Part shown: positions 10,905 to 22,000 of the stretch, piece by piece
How positions within the stretch are numbered: position 1 is the stretch's first letter
Layout of the letters: each line of letters starts with the position of its first letter
Assembly (NCBI GenBank): GCA_051530055.1
Contig: CM121341.1
Coordinates: 6,014,001-6,078,000 of the forward strand
Reading direction: 5' to 3'
Source of the DNA: Neoechinorhynchus agilis
Taxonomy: Eukaryota; Acanthocephala
Length of the DNA stretch: 64,000 nucleotides
Notes under the pieces: model-generated
What the model saw: only the letters and a program-made list of their open reading frames with translations
Database searches by the model: none
What the model was told of the DNA's origin: nothing
Translations under genes and position numbers: made by a program

Positions 10905-12670
10905 ATGTTCAAACGGAAAGGATCGACGAGTTTGAACATGAGTTCATATGGTTCAATGGTTGACACTTTTGGGCGTTTATTGTATCCTGATCGCTTTTAT
11001 AAAATAATCGCCGAAGGTACCATCTCCAAGTGTTTTAGAGAACTTCAGTATAAATCTTTAGTTAAAAGGTGGCGTTGATGGAAGTGTAAGAAGAGACGTT
11101 TGGAAATTATTATTTGGATACTTTCACCACGAACTTACCAGTGGGTACGTTGGGTCGGCCACTTGTTCGATCTCAAACTGCGTTCAATATCTTTGATTGA
11201 TTTTCCCTTTTTTTTTGGTGACCGTAGGGAGAAATTGGAGGCGTCTGTTATATACGAACAAAGCTATGAGAAACTTAAGAATGAGTGGATGCAGGAACTA
11301 AAGAACAATGGTGAGCATTAAGAGCGAAAAAGAGCAATTTTTAATTTCAAGAATTAAAGTTGAACTACTTGGAACAATCAAGGAATTGTCTACTTGTCGA
11401 ACAGAGCTATTTATCGAAAAAGATATTCTCGAAGCAACACCAAGCGACAATAAGGCATCAATGATATCATCAAAGGTTTTACAATTGATCATTAAAGACG
11501 TTCCACGCACTCACATGTATGATTCAAATGATTTGAGTGCTCCGTTTAAACTATTTAATGTCCTTATGACTTTTGCTTACCAGCGAACGAGTGTTCGGTA
11601 ATCCGAGAAAAGGGATTTTTCGTTCAGAACCTTTCGAGACCTTCGACTTGTCGATTATTTAGTAATCTGGACCTTTTTTTTAATTAGCCCTCTTTTTGAT
11701 GAACAATTACATAGTTAACAGTCAGATTTCTTTTTTTTTGAAATGGACACTTGGACAAGCTCGACGCCGGCGGCGGCGGCGGAAATAAAGCCTGGTTCTT
11801 TTTAACACCAGTTTGCCAAAGTGTTCCTATTCGAAATCAAGTCGTGTTTATGATAAGATGATCTCAAATGAACGGTGTGGCCCGATTTCCTTCAGCGGAA
11901 TCGACTGTATTAAAAAAGAAGATGTCAATTCACAAAATGAAAGGTCTTATAAAATCCCACATAACCTGGACTCCGCCTCTTAAATTGAGAATTTAACGAT
12001 AATTTTAGAAAATAATATTGGGTTCTTTTACTCTCGGAATACTGATTTATTGGCTACATCCAAGGAATGGGCGACGTTGTAAGTGCATTTATAAGCGTCC
12101 TCCACAAGGAATGCGAGTGTTTTCGATGCTTTGATTATTTCGTAAAGGAATTCGGCACAATGTACACCGAGGAAGGTCTCGTTCAAAAGCTCGCAGGATT
12201 GAGGAATATAATTCGGATAGTAGCTCATGGATACTGATACACCGTGATTGCCCGATGAGCACTTCTAAGGACAGTATCCATGGTTAGACAAAGATTTATT
12301 GGATAAAATGTGTGCCAATCATCTCAATGACATGAGTCCATTTTATCCGTTCCTAATGCCGTTCTTTTTACGCGAATTCTCCAACAACGAAAGTTCAATT
12401 AGTTTCTTGGAAATGGTTTGCGCTCGTTTACACATCAACAAATACTATGCTAAGGTGGGGGAAAACAAGGACCGGTACCTGACCTATGACCTATTCGTCT
12501 GCGTGGCACTACTTTCCTCAAAAACAAACAAAAGAAAACCAACATTATCTAGTGAATCAGACGACGGTATTAGTTACCTTTTTAGAAGCAACACCAAGAA
12601 ACCAAATGCAATGACGGTTCTTAAAATGACCGATCAAGTGATTAAAAGGTTTGAACGTTTACAAACCTAG
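10905..12670 (+). CDS. TBC-domain Rab GTPase-activating protein (TBC1D25-like)
   Basis: Accelerates GTP hydrolysis by a Rab; TBC1D25 relatives act on autophagosome and endosome traffic. Six exons: 10905-11016, 11069-11144, 11228-11310, 11360-11597, 12054-12219 and 12275-12670. They total 1071 nt and encode 356 aa, with matching phases throughout. The TBC domain begins GGVDGSVRRDVWKLLFGYF. The arginine finger IIKDVPRT and the glutamine finger YIQGMGD are both intact, and DLLDKM through FLREFS matches the later TBC helices. Four of five introns are 49-83 bp and GT-AG. The fourth (11598-12053, 456 bp, with a GGC run) is odd. Homology fixes the junction as V-R-Y-I-Q-G, but the intron would end ATTTATTGG. 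No in-frame AG exists because a TGA lies at 12043-12045. This could be a non-canonical acceptor, an assembly error or a damaging mutation. The N-terminal region of TBC1D25 is absent or very short. Confidence 0.83.
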
Positions 12671-12681
12671 TCGCCTGTACA

Positions 12682-12687
12682 AATAAA
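12682..12687 (+). promoter_or_regulatory. Poly(A) signal of the TBC gene
   Basis: AATAAA 12 nt after the stop codon at 12668-12670. A very short 3' UTR like this is also seen for C1D. Confidence 0.7.
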
Positions 12688-13799
12688 CTATTTTCATGTA
12701 AAATGGGGCCTTTTTGGCCATACCAAATTTTTGATTCTTGAGTTTAAGAAATTAGACCCATGTACCTTTGGGTTTCGTAGTTGTTGATATATGAATGGCA
12801 CATAACCTTTTAGTAAATCTTTGGCTCAGGCAAAAGAAATCAACTGAAAAACAAGCTTTAAAGACTCTTCTTCTATGAGATACTTCAAGGAGAGGGATTG
12901 GCAAAGGTTGTAAAAGACAACAGAAAACCTGGGTAAAATAAAGCTAAAGACAAAATTTGCAGAGAAAAGGGGATTGGTTGATCGCGGCACGTTTGTGGTC
13001 ATCGGAAGCCGTATAGTAATCCATAAAATCTTTTGAGAAAGTTAGAAATTAGAGCTGGCAGCAGCCCCATGCGGCGGCGATGACCAAGCGCTTGGCTACA
13101 ACTTCGTGGCAAACTATATCGAAAAAGCGAGTTGATTTTGGGTGCACTTAGTAGAGCGATCCTTTCTCGCGTAAAGCACACGCCTGAACAAGTGAACACT
13201 CAAGTCAGGATGACGGATCTGGAGTTGCAGATTTTATAGAAGCATTCGGTGAGCAGACAAAAGAAATCAACTGACAACCAGTTTGACACTTCAAGGAGAG
13301 GGATTTTTGATTGACAAAAAGACGTGGGGGAGGGATAACAGCACTTCCCTAATGGCTCATTTCAACCTGACACAATTTTATAAAATAAGATGTACGTGAT
13401 TGTATCGCAATTTGTCGCAGATTTAAGAACGTTTCGAGGTGTATTAATGGGATTAAATACTATGCAAACCGACTGAATACGTCTTTGTCGTTTAATCTTT
13501 GTCTTCGACTGTTCTTTTTGCAGATTATGTGTAAATGGCCCCTTTTTTGAGCATTTTCCCCCTAATCGTCCGACAACGGCACAATTTAGCTTGTTTTCTG
13601 TACATTAAAACCGATGGTTTCGATAGGTCTTAGATTGCTGAACGGTAACAATGCAGTTTAGGAGATGATTTTAAAGAAGTGGCATACAAAAATGTGTCGC
13701 CAGCCCTCATTTGATTTAAAATATATTTTCTAGAACATAGACGTGCGCGCCGCACAAACTGTGTTCAATTAAGCCACTATTGAACGAGTCAGTAGTGGT
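12688..13799. other. Intergenic with a split, diverged direct repeat
   Basis: No gene is recognised. Two related segments occur. At 12829-12900, CAAAAGAAATCAACTGA is followed after about 40 bp by ACTTCAAGGAGAGGGATT. At 13257-13305 the same two blocks lie closer together. They look like remnants of one short interspersed element or a local duplication. A minus-strand frame at 12999-13199 shows no family features. Confidence 0.5.
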
Positions 13800-14729
13800 C
13801 TAGACATAGAAATCCGATCTTCGAACAAAAGAATAGTTAGCTAAAGATGCAACGATGCAGATAACTTGAACTGCAGCGACTCCGACAGCGACGATTCCCG
13901 ATTTCATCAATATCCTTGAGAACTGGCTGGATACTGGGTATCTACAACCCACTTTGTAATACAGTTGGCTCACATTGGCATTAAAAGTACTTGTCTCGAG
14001 TGTTACACACGAAGTAGGAACCCGGCCGTAAGTCGAATTCGTCCAATCGAAGAATCCATCGTATCCACAACACTTGAATTCATAGTTAAGATTGTCCCAT
14101 TCGTTTAAGAGATCCAAGTTGATTGTACTTGTCTCATTCTTTTGCACGGAAAGAGTCGCGTTCACACTTTGGCGCAGATTATAAGGCAAAGTAGTTCTCA
14201 AACCCTCCATTGCATTTAGAACTAATTTGATTAAAGGACACTCCTGGCTAATCCTCGATGACCCGCAAATGAAGAGACGACACTTAAGATGATAAATAGA
14301 AATATTGTGAGCATGGATACGAAATACTAGGAAAAAGGCGTTAAAAATGATGAATTCGTCGAGGAAAAACTTACAGTAAGAAGGAACTTTCGGCGCTCCA
14401 AGAAAGTTCCGAAGGCTCCGATCACGCATAGAACTAGAACTGATAACGCTAAAAGTGTTCATTGAGCGAGAAAGAGTAAACAAAAAAAGGTCGTCGTACA
14501 TGAAATAAGGACAGTGAGAGGTGGGAATAAAGCCTGGAATCCCAGCAAAGATCGAAACTCTAGACCGAATGCGATAAGTTTGCTTCCCGCAATTGTTGCT
14601 CCAATTGAAAGTAACTGCGATTTTCAACGACGGAAAAAATGATTATGGTTTTCTAAGCAACTAACAAACCAGCAGAATCAGGTTTCCGACTGTAAATGCG
14701 AATGTAGTCAACATGTAATAGGATGTCAT
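13800..14729 (-). CDS. Tetraspanin
   Basis: Four-pass membrane organiser protein. Five exons: 14670-14729, 14500-14614, 14375-14448, 14263-14326 and 13800-14221. Introns are 55, 51, 48 and 41 bp, all GT-AG. Exons total 735 nt, giving 244 aa, the usual family size, with every phase consistent. TM1 is formed across exons 1-2 (LILLLLSIGATIAG), TM2 in exons 2-3 (VLVLCVIGAFGTF), TM3 in exon 4 (YFVSMLTIFLFIILSVVSS) and TM4 at the end (GIVAVGVAAVQVICIVASL). The large extracellular loop has the signature CCG (EFKCCGYDG) plus two further cysteines (PTSCV and VGCRYP), so it is a four-cysteine type, with several N-glycosylation sequons. Acceptor-like ATTTCAG lies 3 nt before the ATG. The subfamily is not assigned. 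Confidence 0.9.
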
Positions 14730-14734
14730 TACCT

Positions 14735-16029
14735 GAAATAGTTTGGGTGAAACGGGAGACGAGGATGGAAGTATAGCTGTGCGGCACAACCCTCAAACCA
14801 GGTTATTTCGACCGTTGACGATAACTACGAGGCTACGCACCACTGCGGATCGTGAGAAGAGCTATCAGCGGGAGACGGCGTTAGAAGCTTTCGATTGATT
14901 GCTAAGCGATAACAACAAGATTCATTCGCCTGTTCAATGATGCTTATCAAGAGAATTTGGGAGGCATTGGGTGTGGCTGCTTGTGAAACATAATTTTTGC
15001 TGTCAGCAGAAAAGCACTCGTGGATTATACTCTCACCTGGCCATCATTTCTAGACTATTTACCCTTAATATTCCGTCCAAAAAAAACACCACGCACCACC
15101 AATAATATGCTGAGTTTAAAATTCGTTGTCTTTATAACTTGCTCGTGCCGTGTGTTGTCTATTTTCGATCAATGTCGCTTGGGTCCTTTCCAATGTTAGC
15201 TCATGAGCTCTCCATATGTTGATCAGATTATAATGCGGCGTTCGTCCAAAACCAATAGCACAACGTGTGGTCCGAATGTATAAGAACAAATCAGATAAAA
15301 AACTATTTAAAGCAAACAGAGAAATCTATGTTTTAAACTATGAGGATTTTACCGGATCACAAAAAAGAACCCTCACTAATTCGCCAAGACTAAAAAATTC
15401 CTTTTGAGGTCGTTCAAATTGACTTTATCGAATTAACAAATTTAAGTTGCAGTGTCCACAATACACTTCACGGTATCCTATTTAATAGCTCGAGAAGAGT
15501 TTTATTGAAGACGTCGGGGATTTTACTTTTAAAACGAAATACCATGCGAAAAGCACTAATAATACCAGTTTTTTCCATGAATTCTGGAATTGAAACTACT
15601 AATTTAAGAAAAAACCACGCCATTCCGAATTTCTTCTTAAAGAAAACTGTTTTAATCGCTGAGACATTAAATATACTTATGATAATATTAACATCACCTT
15701 AATGTCGACTACAATGGTTTTTATATGTGCTAAAGATTTTAACCGTATTCTCGATAGTGTGTAGAAACTTTCATCAAAAGAGTACTTCACAAATATCCAT
15801 AATGTATAGATATATCCGCATCTTGCCCCAATGTTAGATGAATTGCCTAAAAAAACCCATTTCTATTCAATCCTAGGGAGAGATGTCTTCGATTTATTGA
15901 AAATTGTCGTCATTTAATTCGTAAAAACGTCGAAAAACTTTATATTATTAAATGGCGGCAACAACAATAATAATAAATTTCACATTCTAAATATGTTACA
16001 ACGTTGTTGAACGATTACATGCTTGCCGC
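14735..16029. other. Intergenic, nothing recognised
   Basis: AT-rich spacer between the tetraspanin start and the SINE. I find no coding exon, RNA gene or tandem repeat. It should contain the tetraspanin promoter, but no element can be named. Confidence 0.5.
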
Positions 16030-16347
16030 AAATTTGAACAGGGGCCCAGTGGCCGAGTGGCATAAGCGCGTTCATAATGCACTTGATATGTCGCTGGTTC
16101 AACACCACCGGTCGCTGGGTTCCCCCGAATGTGCGAGGCTGCTGGAAAGGGTGGGGGTCAGGTTTTGAGATCGCCCATCGGCCCCAAAGGGGGTTGGCCC
16201 TGTTCCTTCGAGTGCGGCTGAGCGCCTCCGTTGTGTGCAAGTTAGCCGAAAGGCTCAAAAAGGAATATAGCCGAAGCTATCAAAGAAGATGTCGCAAGAC
16301 CAATGATTATATGTGGCCTTTGATAATAAATAAAATAAATTTGAACA
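16030..16347 (+). mobile_element. tRNA-derived SINE with 11-bp target-site duplication
   Basis: The element spans 16041-16336 and is flanked by perfect 11-bp direct repeats AAATTTGAACA (16030-16040 and 16337-16347). Its head contains RNA polymerase III internal promoter boxes: A box TGGCCGAGTGG (16050-16060) and B box GGTTCAACACC (16096-16106). The A box matches the class found in serine and leucine tRNAs. A GC-rich body follows, ending in an A/T-rich tail (GATAATAAATAAAATAAA). About 296 bp in total. Intact duplications and clear boxes suggest a fairly recent insertion. It encodes no protein and needs a LINE partner to move. Confidence 0.92.
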
Positions 16348-18928
16348 CTTTTCAACACAAGGAAGTTTGCTTCTCGCAGCGATCAATATTCTGAGGACGG
16401 AGTGGAATGAATTTCATTTACGCCTGAGATAATTGCCCATCACTAGACGCGCAATGGAACGAGTGAAAATGGATTACGTTTTATCCATAATCGTTCAATT
16501 AAGACCTGAATACATAGCACAACAACAACAACTGTTCAATGGCAATATTTTTGAACCCATTACGGTGTCCTATTTTGTAAAAAAAAGAGACAGTGCTGGC
16601 AATAATTGACAATCTCCCAGGAGTCTTTATCCGTTGCTTCGTGGTGCATAGAAGGAGCGCGATTAATCTTTTACCTTGTCAATCTTAATGAGATTTCCCA
16701 GTCGAATTCTCGAAGAAATTAAAATGGGTAAAAGTCAGAGGAACTTTCAATTGAGACCTTTACGAAACCAGATTATTGCTTTTGTTCTTCGTAATAGCAT
16801 CTAGAGGGACCGTGATTAAGTCAGCACTTCGTATCGTGGTGCTACTGTGCTTCTTAAGACTCTTCTAAAGCGTTTCAGAGGACGTGTCGAACAAAAATAA
16901 CGCCGGGCTAAAATTGTGGACAAAAAAAGAGCTCCATTCTAGGAGAACTATTTTAATATTCTTACAAAAACAAATAAGCAAGATGTCAATGTGTGAGCAC
17001 TTAAGTATCGGAAAAAAAGAAATCAAATACGACTTTACTGTGTACTAAATCAATCGTTTTGTTCGCAAACGCCTTTTTTATCACAATGCTACGCAGACTG
17101 AGCGAAAATGCTCCGTATTCAAACAGAATTCTCCAACGTTTTTTAATGTCATGTAAAAATTAAAAGAATTTCGTTAGCTTTTATCACAAGGTTATGATGC
17201 CTCGTCAAAAACAATTGGAATCAATAAATTCTTTTAATTATTTAGGCCATAAACACTGGAGGATTCTGTACTGAAACATAGAATATTCTCAATTGCGATT
17301 CGTAATATTTTTAGAATTGTTTACAATATCTTAAAGACCACTAACTATTTCTGAATTTACTGATCATCCTTCCAGAAATTACAAGCAAGCACGGCCCGAT
17401 ATCTGAAAATAAATTGAGCCATCTCATGGCGATACGTTTCTTTACATAGAGAAGTTTAATCTATTAATCTTATATGAAGATTCTAGCCCTGAGATTGGAA
17501 TATTTATCTTGACTGCAGTCTCAATTTTTTTATTCACACAAAACTCTAATGGGTTTTCAATCGCAACTTACAGATGATTGCTTTGAATGTATAACGAACT
17601 GCAATACGGATCAACTCATTAGCCCGGAAAATGATTGAGCACTTACCGAAAGCTCTCATTTCACCAATCGTACAAAATCACATTTAATCGATGCATTTAA
17701 GCGTAAGCGATTCTAGTAATAATCGAAAGCACCAGTAGATTTCTGAGCACTTCATAATTCGTGAATTTTCCTTCTGTGTCGTGGAAACACTCGCCTTGAT
17801 CCCCTGTGTAATCAGTGAATGAATTTCATTTGCATTAATGCCATTTTCGTTTCCTGGTCCTGGTTTTGTAACGCATTCAAACGCCTTTAAGCAGAAACAA
17901 AGAGTGGCCCCCACGAGTTTTTTATTTGTCGAATAATTTTGTGCTAAGTAAAAAGCACGGCGTTTTCCCAGTTGCTTTCCTGGATAAATAGAGCAAATGT
18001 CAAGCTTAATTAATTTAAGGATAGTAGATAATCGGAATGTCAGCGTATCCTTCACATGTCTTTTCTGCGTCTGAATTTTACTTATTTCGCTAATTAATCG
18101 TTTTATTATAAATCCTTTCAGAAGATTATAGTGCTGTGAAGTGGTCAAAAGTCGATTTGAATAAATGTTTAAATTACTAATTTTCTTTCCATACTTTTCA
18201 CATCCTTTTCTACATGCATAACATCGTCCAGGATGATCGATATCTTCAATGGTGTTGACTTGCTTGTGATTTTTTAACGAATGATCGTCTTGGGTCATTT
18301 ATCATCTTTCATTTATATAGCCTTAAAGTTTTCGTTGCTTAGCAACACGTCTAAAGAACACTTTGTGCAGATAAAAGGGACGGTTCATTATTTCTTTCAA
18401 ATGGACAAGTTTAGTTTTTTCGAGACACTTCAATACCATAAGTCGTTTGAAATGCTGTGCTTAAATTTTAATATTTTTTTCAGATCATTTAGTTTTTTGA
18501 TAAAATTTACAAGTCTTAGAAGATAATGTTCTGTGGAGCTGCGGTTTCGCCATCGACCTCTTTGCTATATCTGAAATCAAAAAAAATTTGGAAATTCTCC
18601 GAGATCCACGAACGTTTCCATCCCGAAGTCTTCGATTTATAGGCAAAGATTAGATGTTAGGTCCTAAAAAAATCAAACGAGCTTCTTTTATTTGTTCTTT
18701 GAAAATATTAAAGCATCACGAAACCAAATTTAAAGACTCTTAATTGAAAATGTTCTTACTGCCATCAAAAAACGTCTTAATAATAAATTTAAAAAAAACA
18801 GTGTAAACGACTTTCGAAACTGCAGACAGTGGGCTAATATTTGGTGTAAGCTTGGAAAAATTAGACAAATTTTTTAAAAAGTTTAATTTGAAGCAATACT
18901 TGCATTAATCTTGACATTGAAGTTAAAC
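16348..18928. other. Intergenic with one uncharacterised ORF
   Basis: No recognised gene. A 204-codon minus-strand frame (17684-18298) begins MTQDDHSLKNHKQ and contains a CYACRKGC stretch and a later CFCLKAFEC stretch. The cysteines could belong to exons of a small secreted protein, but I cannot align it to a family. It may equally be a chance frame. Confidence 0.4.
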
Positions 18929-19047
18929 TTTAATTCTGGTTATTACATCCCGAGCCCTCGGTTTTCGGCATGAATCCACACATCGATCTCTATGCCGTTG
19001 CTTCATGCCAAAAACCGAGGACTCGAGATGTAATAACTAGAATCGAA
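18929..19047. other. Long hairpin (46-bp stem, 27-nt loop), miRNA-precursor-like or MITE remnant
   Basis: The left arm 18929-18974 and right arm 19002-19047 are equal in length and align without gaps. Only six positions are not Watson-Crick. Read as a minus-strand transcript, four of the six become G-U wobbles and two remain C-A mismatches. The plus-strand transcript would have four mismatches and two wobbles. The core CGGTTTTCGGCATGAA pairs with TTCATGCCAAAAACCG around a 27-nt loop. The size and layout fit a microRNA precursor. A short inverted-repeat transposon remnant is the main alternative. No known mature miRNA seed is recognised. Confidence 0.55.
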
Positions 19048-22000
19048 ATAATCCGGCTTACCAGTAACATTTAAGAATTAAACTTTAATTGCTTTATTCG
19101 GTTCAAAAGATTTTTAATTTTCATATTACGAAAATTGCTGATGGCAACTTTCTAGGCAATTTACGAAACCACAATCGTGAATGGTCCACTCACGTTAGAA
19201 ACGTTGATTGCTGGTATGGCGAGCAACTTGTGCAAATGAAAAACTCTGAAAATTGTCTTAATCTTCTCTGATCGAGTCACTCATCATCCTTGGCTTAATC
19301 AATTAAATGATGAACTCTGCATCTTTAGCGGTTTCGAGGGCCCGTTCAATTTCATTTAGCTGTAGTTTTTGTACGTGTATCGAGTAATAACCGACGAACG
19401 AAGCTACGAATATATCAATCCTTTATCTTCTAAGATCGCTGAGTGATCAATATTTTCTGATGTACATTTGTGTGCGACTTTTAAGTGACAAGGGAAGATT
19501 GACAAATGCTTGTAGCAAGACGTCTGCATGGATCCCAACAAAATTATTATTAAGTAATCCTACATTCATCTTCGTGTTTGACAATACAGCTTTTATATTT
19601 ATACGCATAATATGGCCAATACCAATGAAGAATGGGATGAGAACTTTGGTATAAGATTAATAGCAATACTGTTCGTAATGAAGAGTTGATTCTCTTATTT
19701 TTCAAAAATAAAGGTAGTATTGGCGAACAAGATGTGTTCGTTCAAGCTTAAGTTTGTTATTTTAAAACAAAAAAAGATCCGTATAAACCCACAAGCCAAG
19801 AAAAATCCTTCACAAACGCATTCTTAATCACGGAAACCATCATTCAATTTCAAAACAGACAATCTATAGCAGATCGACATTTATGTCCGATATTCCCTAC
19901 CTTTTCGAGGTGTTCTAATTAAAGACTGGTCTACATCACTTGGATCTCCCATATTTTGGTACTTTGTTCGAAGCTTCAGCTGAGAAACAATTTTATCCTA
20001 ACCTAAATAACCGTTTAAACATTCTCGATGAAAAGATTCCATATCTACCTAGTTACGAATTATTTAAAATTCAAAAGGCTTTAATAATTGCATTCCTGTA
20101 AGCAATTACGCACCAATCATTGTTCCGTTTCAATGAAACTACATTACCAATAACTTATAATTGCCATCATATTCACTTTCTGCTTTACCTTCCGACGACG
20201 ACTAACGAATTTATTCGATCTGTTCGCTTTGTACTTTTTAATACCATGGGAATTTCTTAGATTAGTTTTTGTAAAGATGGCGGTTTTCAATTGCAACTTC
20301 GACCTTTTCAAATGAAAAACGTTGAGCGATTCGGTTTGATTTATTAGGAAATAAACGTACGAAAATGTACAAATAATGCGACGCACCAAATCTCAAATGA
20401 GGCCACTTCCTGGTGGGTTCAAGTTTGAGCCCTTTAGCATGCCGATTCAAACTAGAAATTAAAACTCTTTTCAGAATGCCCATCACTTTGAGAGTTTCTA
20501 ATTGTCTACTCCATTTTCCTTTTAATGACTGACAACGACAGCATAGACTTCCGATATAATCTTTGAGTGCAATAGATAGCAAACCACAAAAAAGTTGCGT
20601 TTAGGACACTGATGCAAATAAAAAAAGTATCAGTCATACTCATCAATCACAGGTGAATATTAGCGTAACTTTTAGATCCGACACCCGGTTAAGAAAACTT
20701 TAATCCCATTGGCCACACCTGCACTGATCCGTCACCACTAGCCGAATTTATGCTTTAATCAAATGTGTATTATAGCCCCCGTCAAATCGATATCTTTATC
20801 AAAAGTTCGTTGTTTATCGTCATTTTTACACCGAAGATCAAACAAGTCAACTACGGATATTCTAAGCAATTCTCGAAAAACAAACTAGGAAAGCATCAGT
20901 GTTAGGCACATTTATTTCATTTGTCTGATTTTTGGCGCCGTCAAAATAACCGGCATGAACAATTAGAAGTAAAAAACCAATTTGTTTTAGTGATTTTGTC
21001 GATGTTTGTGTGCATCAAAAAATTAGAATTATGAAAATGCTACAAAACCCTACACAAATCAAAAGAATTGATAGAAATTCTCTACATGAATGAAAATCGG
21101 AATGTGTGGAATATCTCTGCACTTGTGGTTTAGGAGTGCACTTTGCGCTTCAAACCTATTTTAATGAATGCATCCTGTTGCCAATCCAGTTTTTAAACTA
21201 TACGCTTCAAATCACCATATCACATCGTCTAAACCGCCTCTCGTTGTAGATAGCTTCGTCCGGCAGCTGTATTTAATTTGTCGGTCTGTCAACCTACTAA
21301 AACGCTGGACTCTGATCTAAACTCGATTATGGACGACCTTCAAAGTTGATTTTAGCTGCCCATCTGTAAATTGTTCAAACCAATCTTAGTTAAAATTAAG
21401 CAGTCCGTGGTGGCGTTTTATGTTTTGACAATCTTTAGTCGCTTTGTGTACTGAAACCTAACTCATCATCGTTATAACAAGCAATCAAATTGTCACGGTA
21501 TGCGATTCTTAAGGACGGATGAAAGGACACTCTTTTTTGTTGTTGCCAATTTAGTGTGCTCCGTGAAAACTCAATTTTCCCATCTAAGTCTTCAGTTTTA
21601 ATCCAAAAAACGTTTCATGCCTTCTTTAATTTGGTAAATATTTCTCATGTCGGACAATGTTCAACTTTTCCCGTTCGTACTTCCAGTTCCGCGAATTTAC
21701 TCTTCTCAAAACTAATTATTGGTCACCATCAGAACTTTTTTTAAATCTAGTAAACCTATCCGCAGATTTTCTTCGCATTTTATCCAACGATTCCCATCTC
21801 AAATTGTTTTATTCTAGAAAAATGAAAACTTATTTTCCTTTTTGTTTGGTTTGAGATACCACTTACAGAAATGTTCCTTCGATTTTACCGATAGCAACTA
21901 ATTGTCCCTGCGAGCAATCAGGCGCGCGACAACTTCTGGTATGTAGCTGATTTCGAAAATTTTCTATCGTCCGCTCTCAACGAATTAAATTACCATTAAA

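Noticed and set aside
16041-16110. tRNA gene
   Set aside because: A and B boxes are present, but the sequence continues as a 296-bp element with target duplications and an A/T tail, so it is a SINE head and not a tRNA.
15980-16394. 92- and 105-codon frames on both strands
   Set aside because: They lie on the SINE and its flanks.
17684-18298. 204-codon minus-strand frame as a gene
   Set aside because: Some cysteine clustering but no alignable domain, no signal peptide and an AT-rich setting. Noted only within the intergenic entry.
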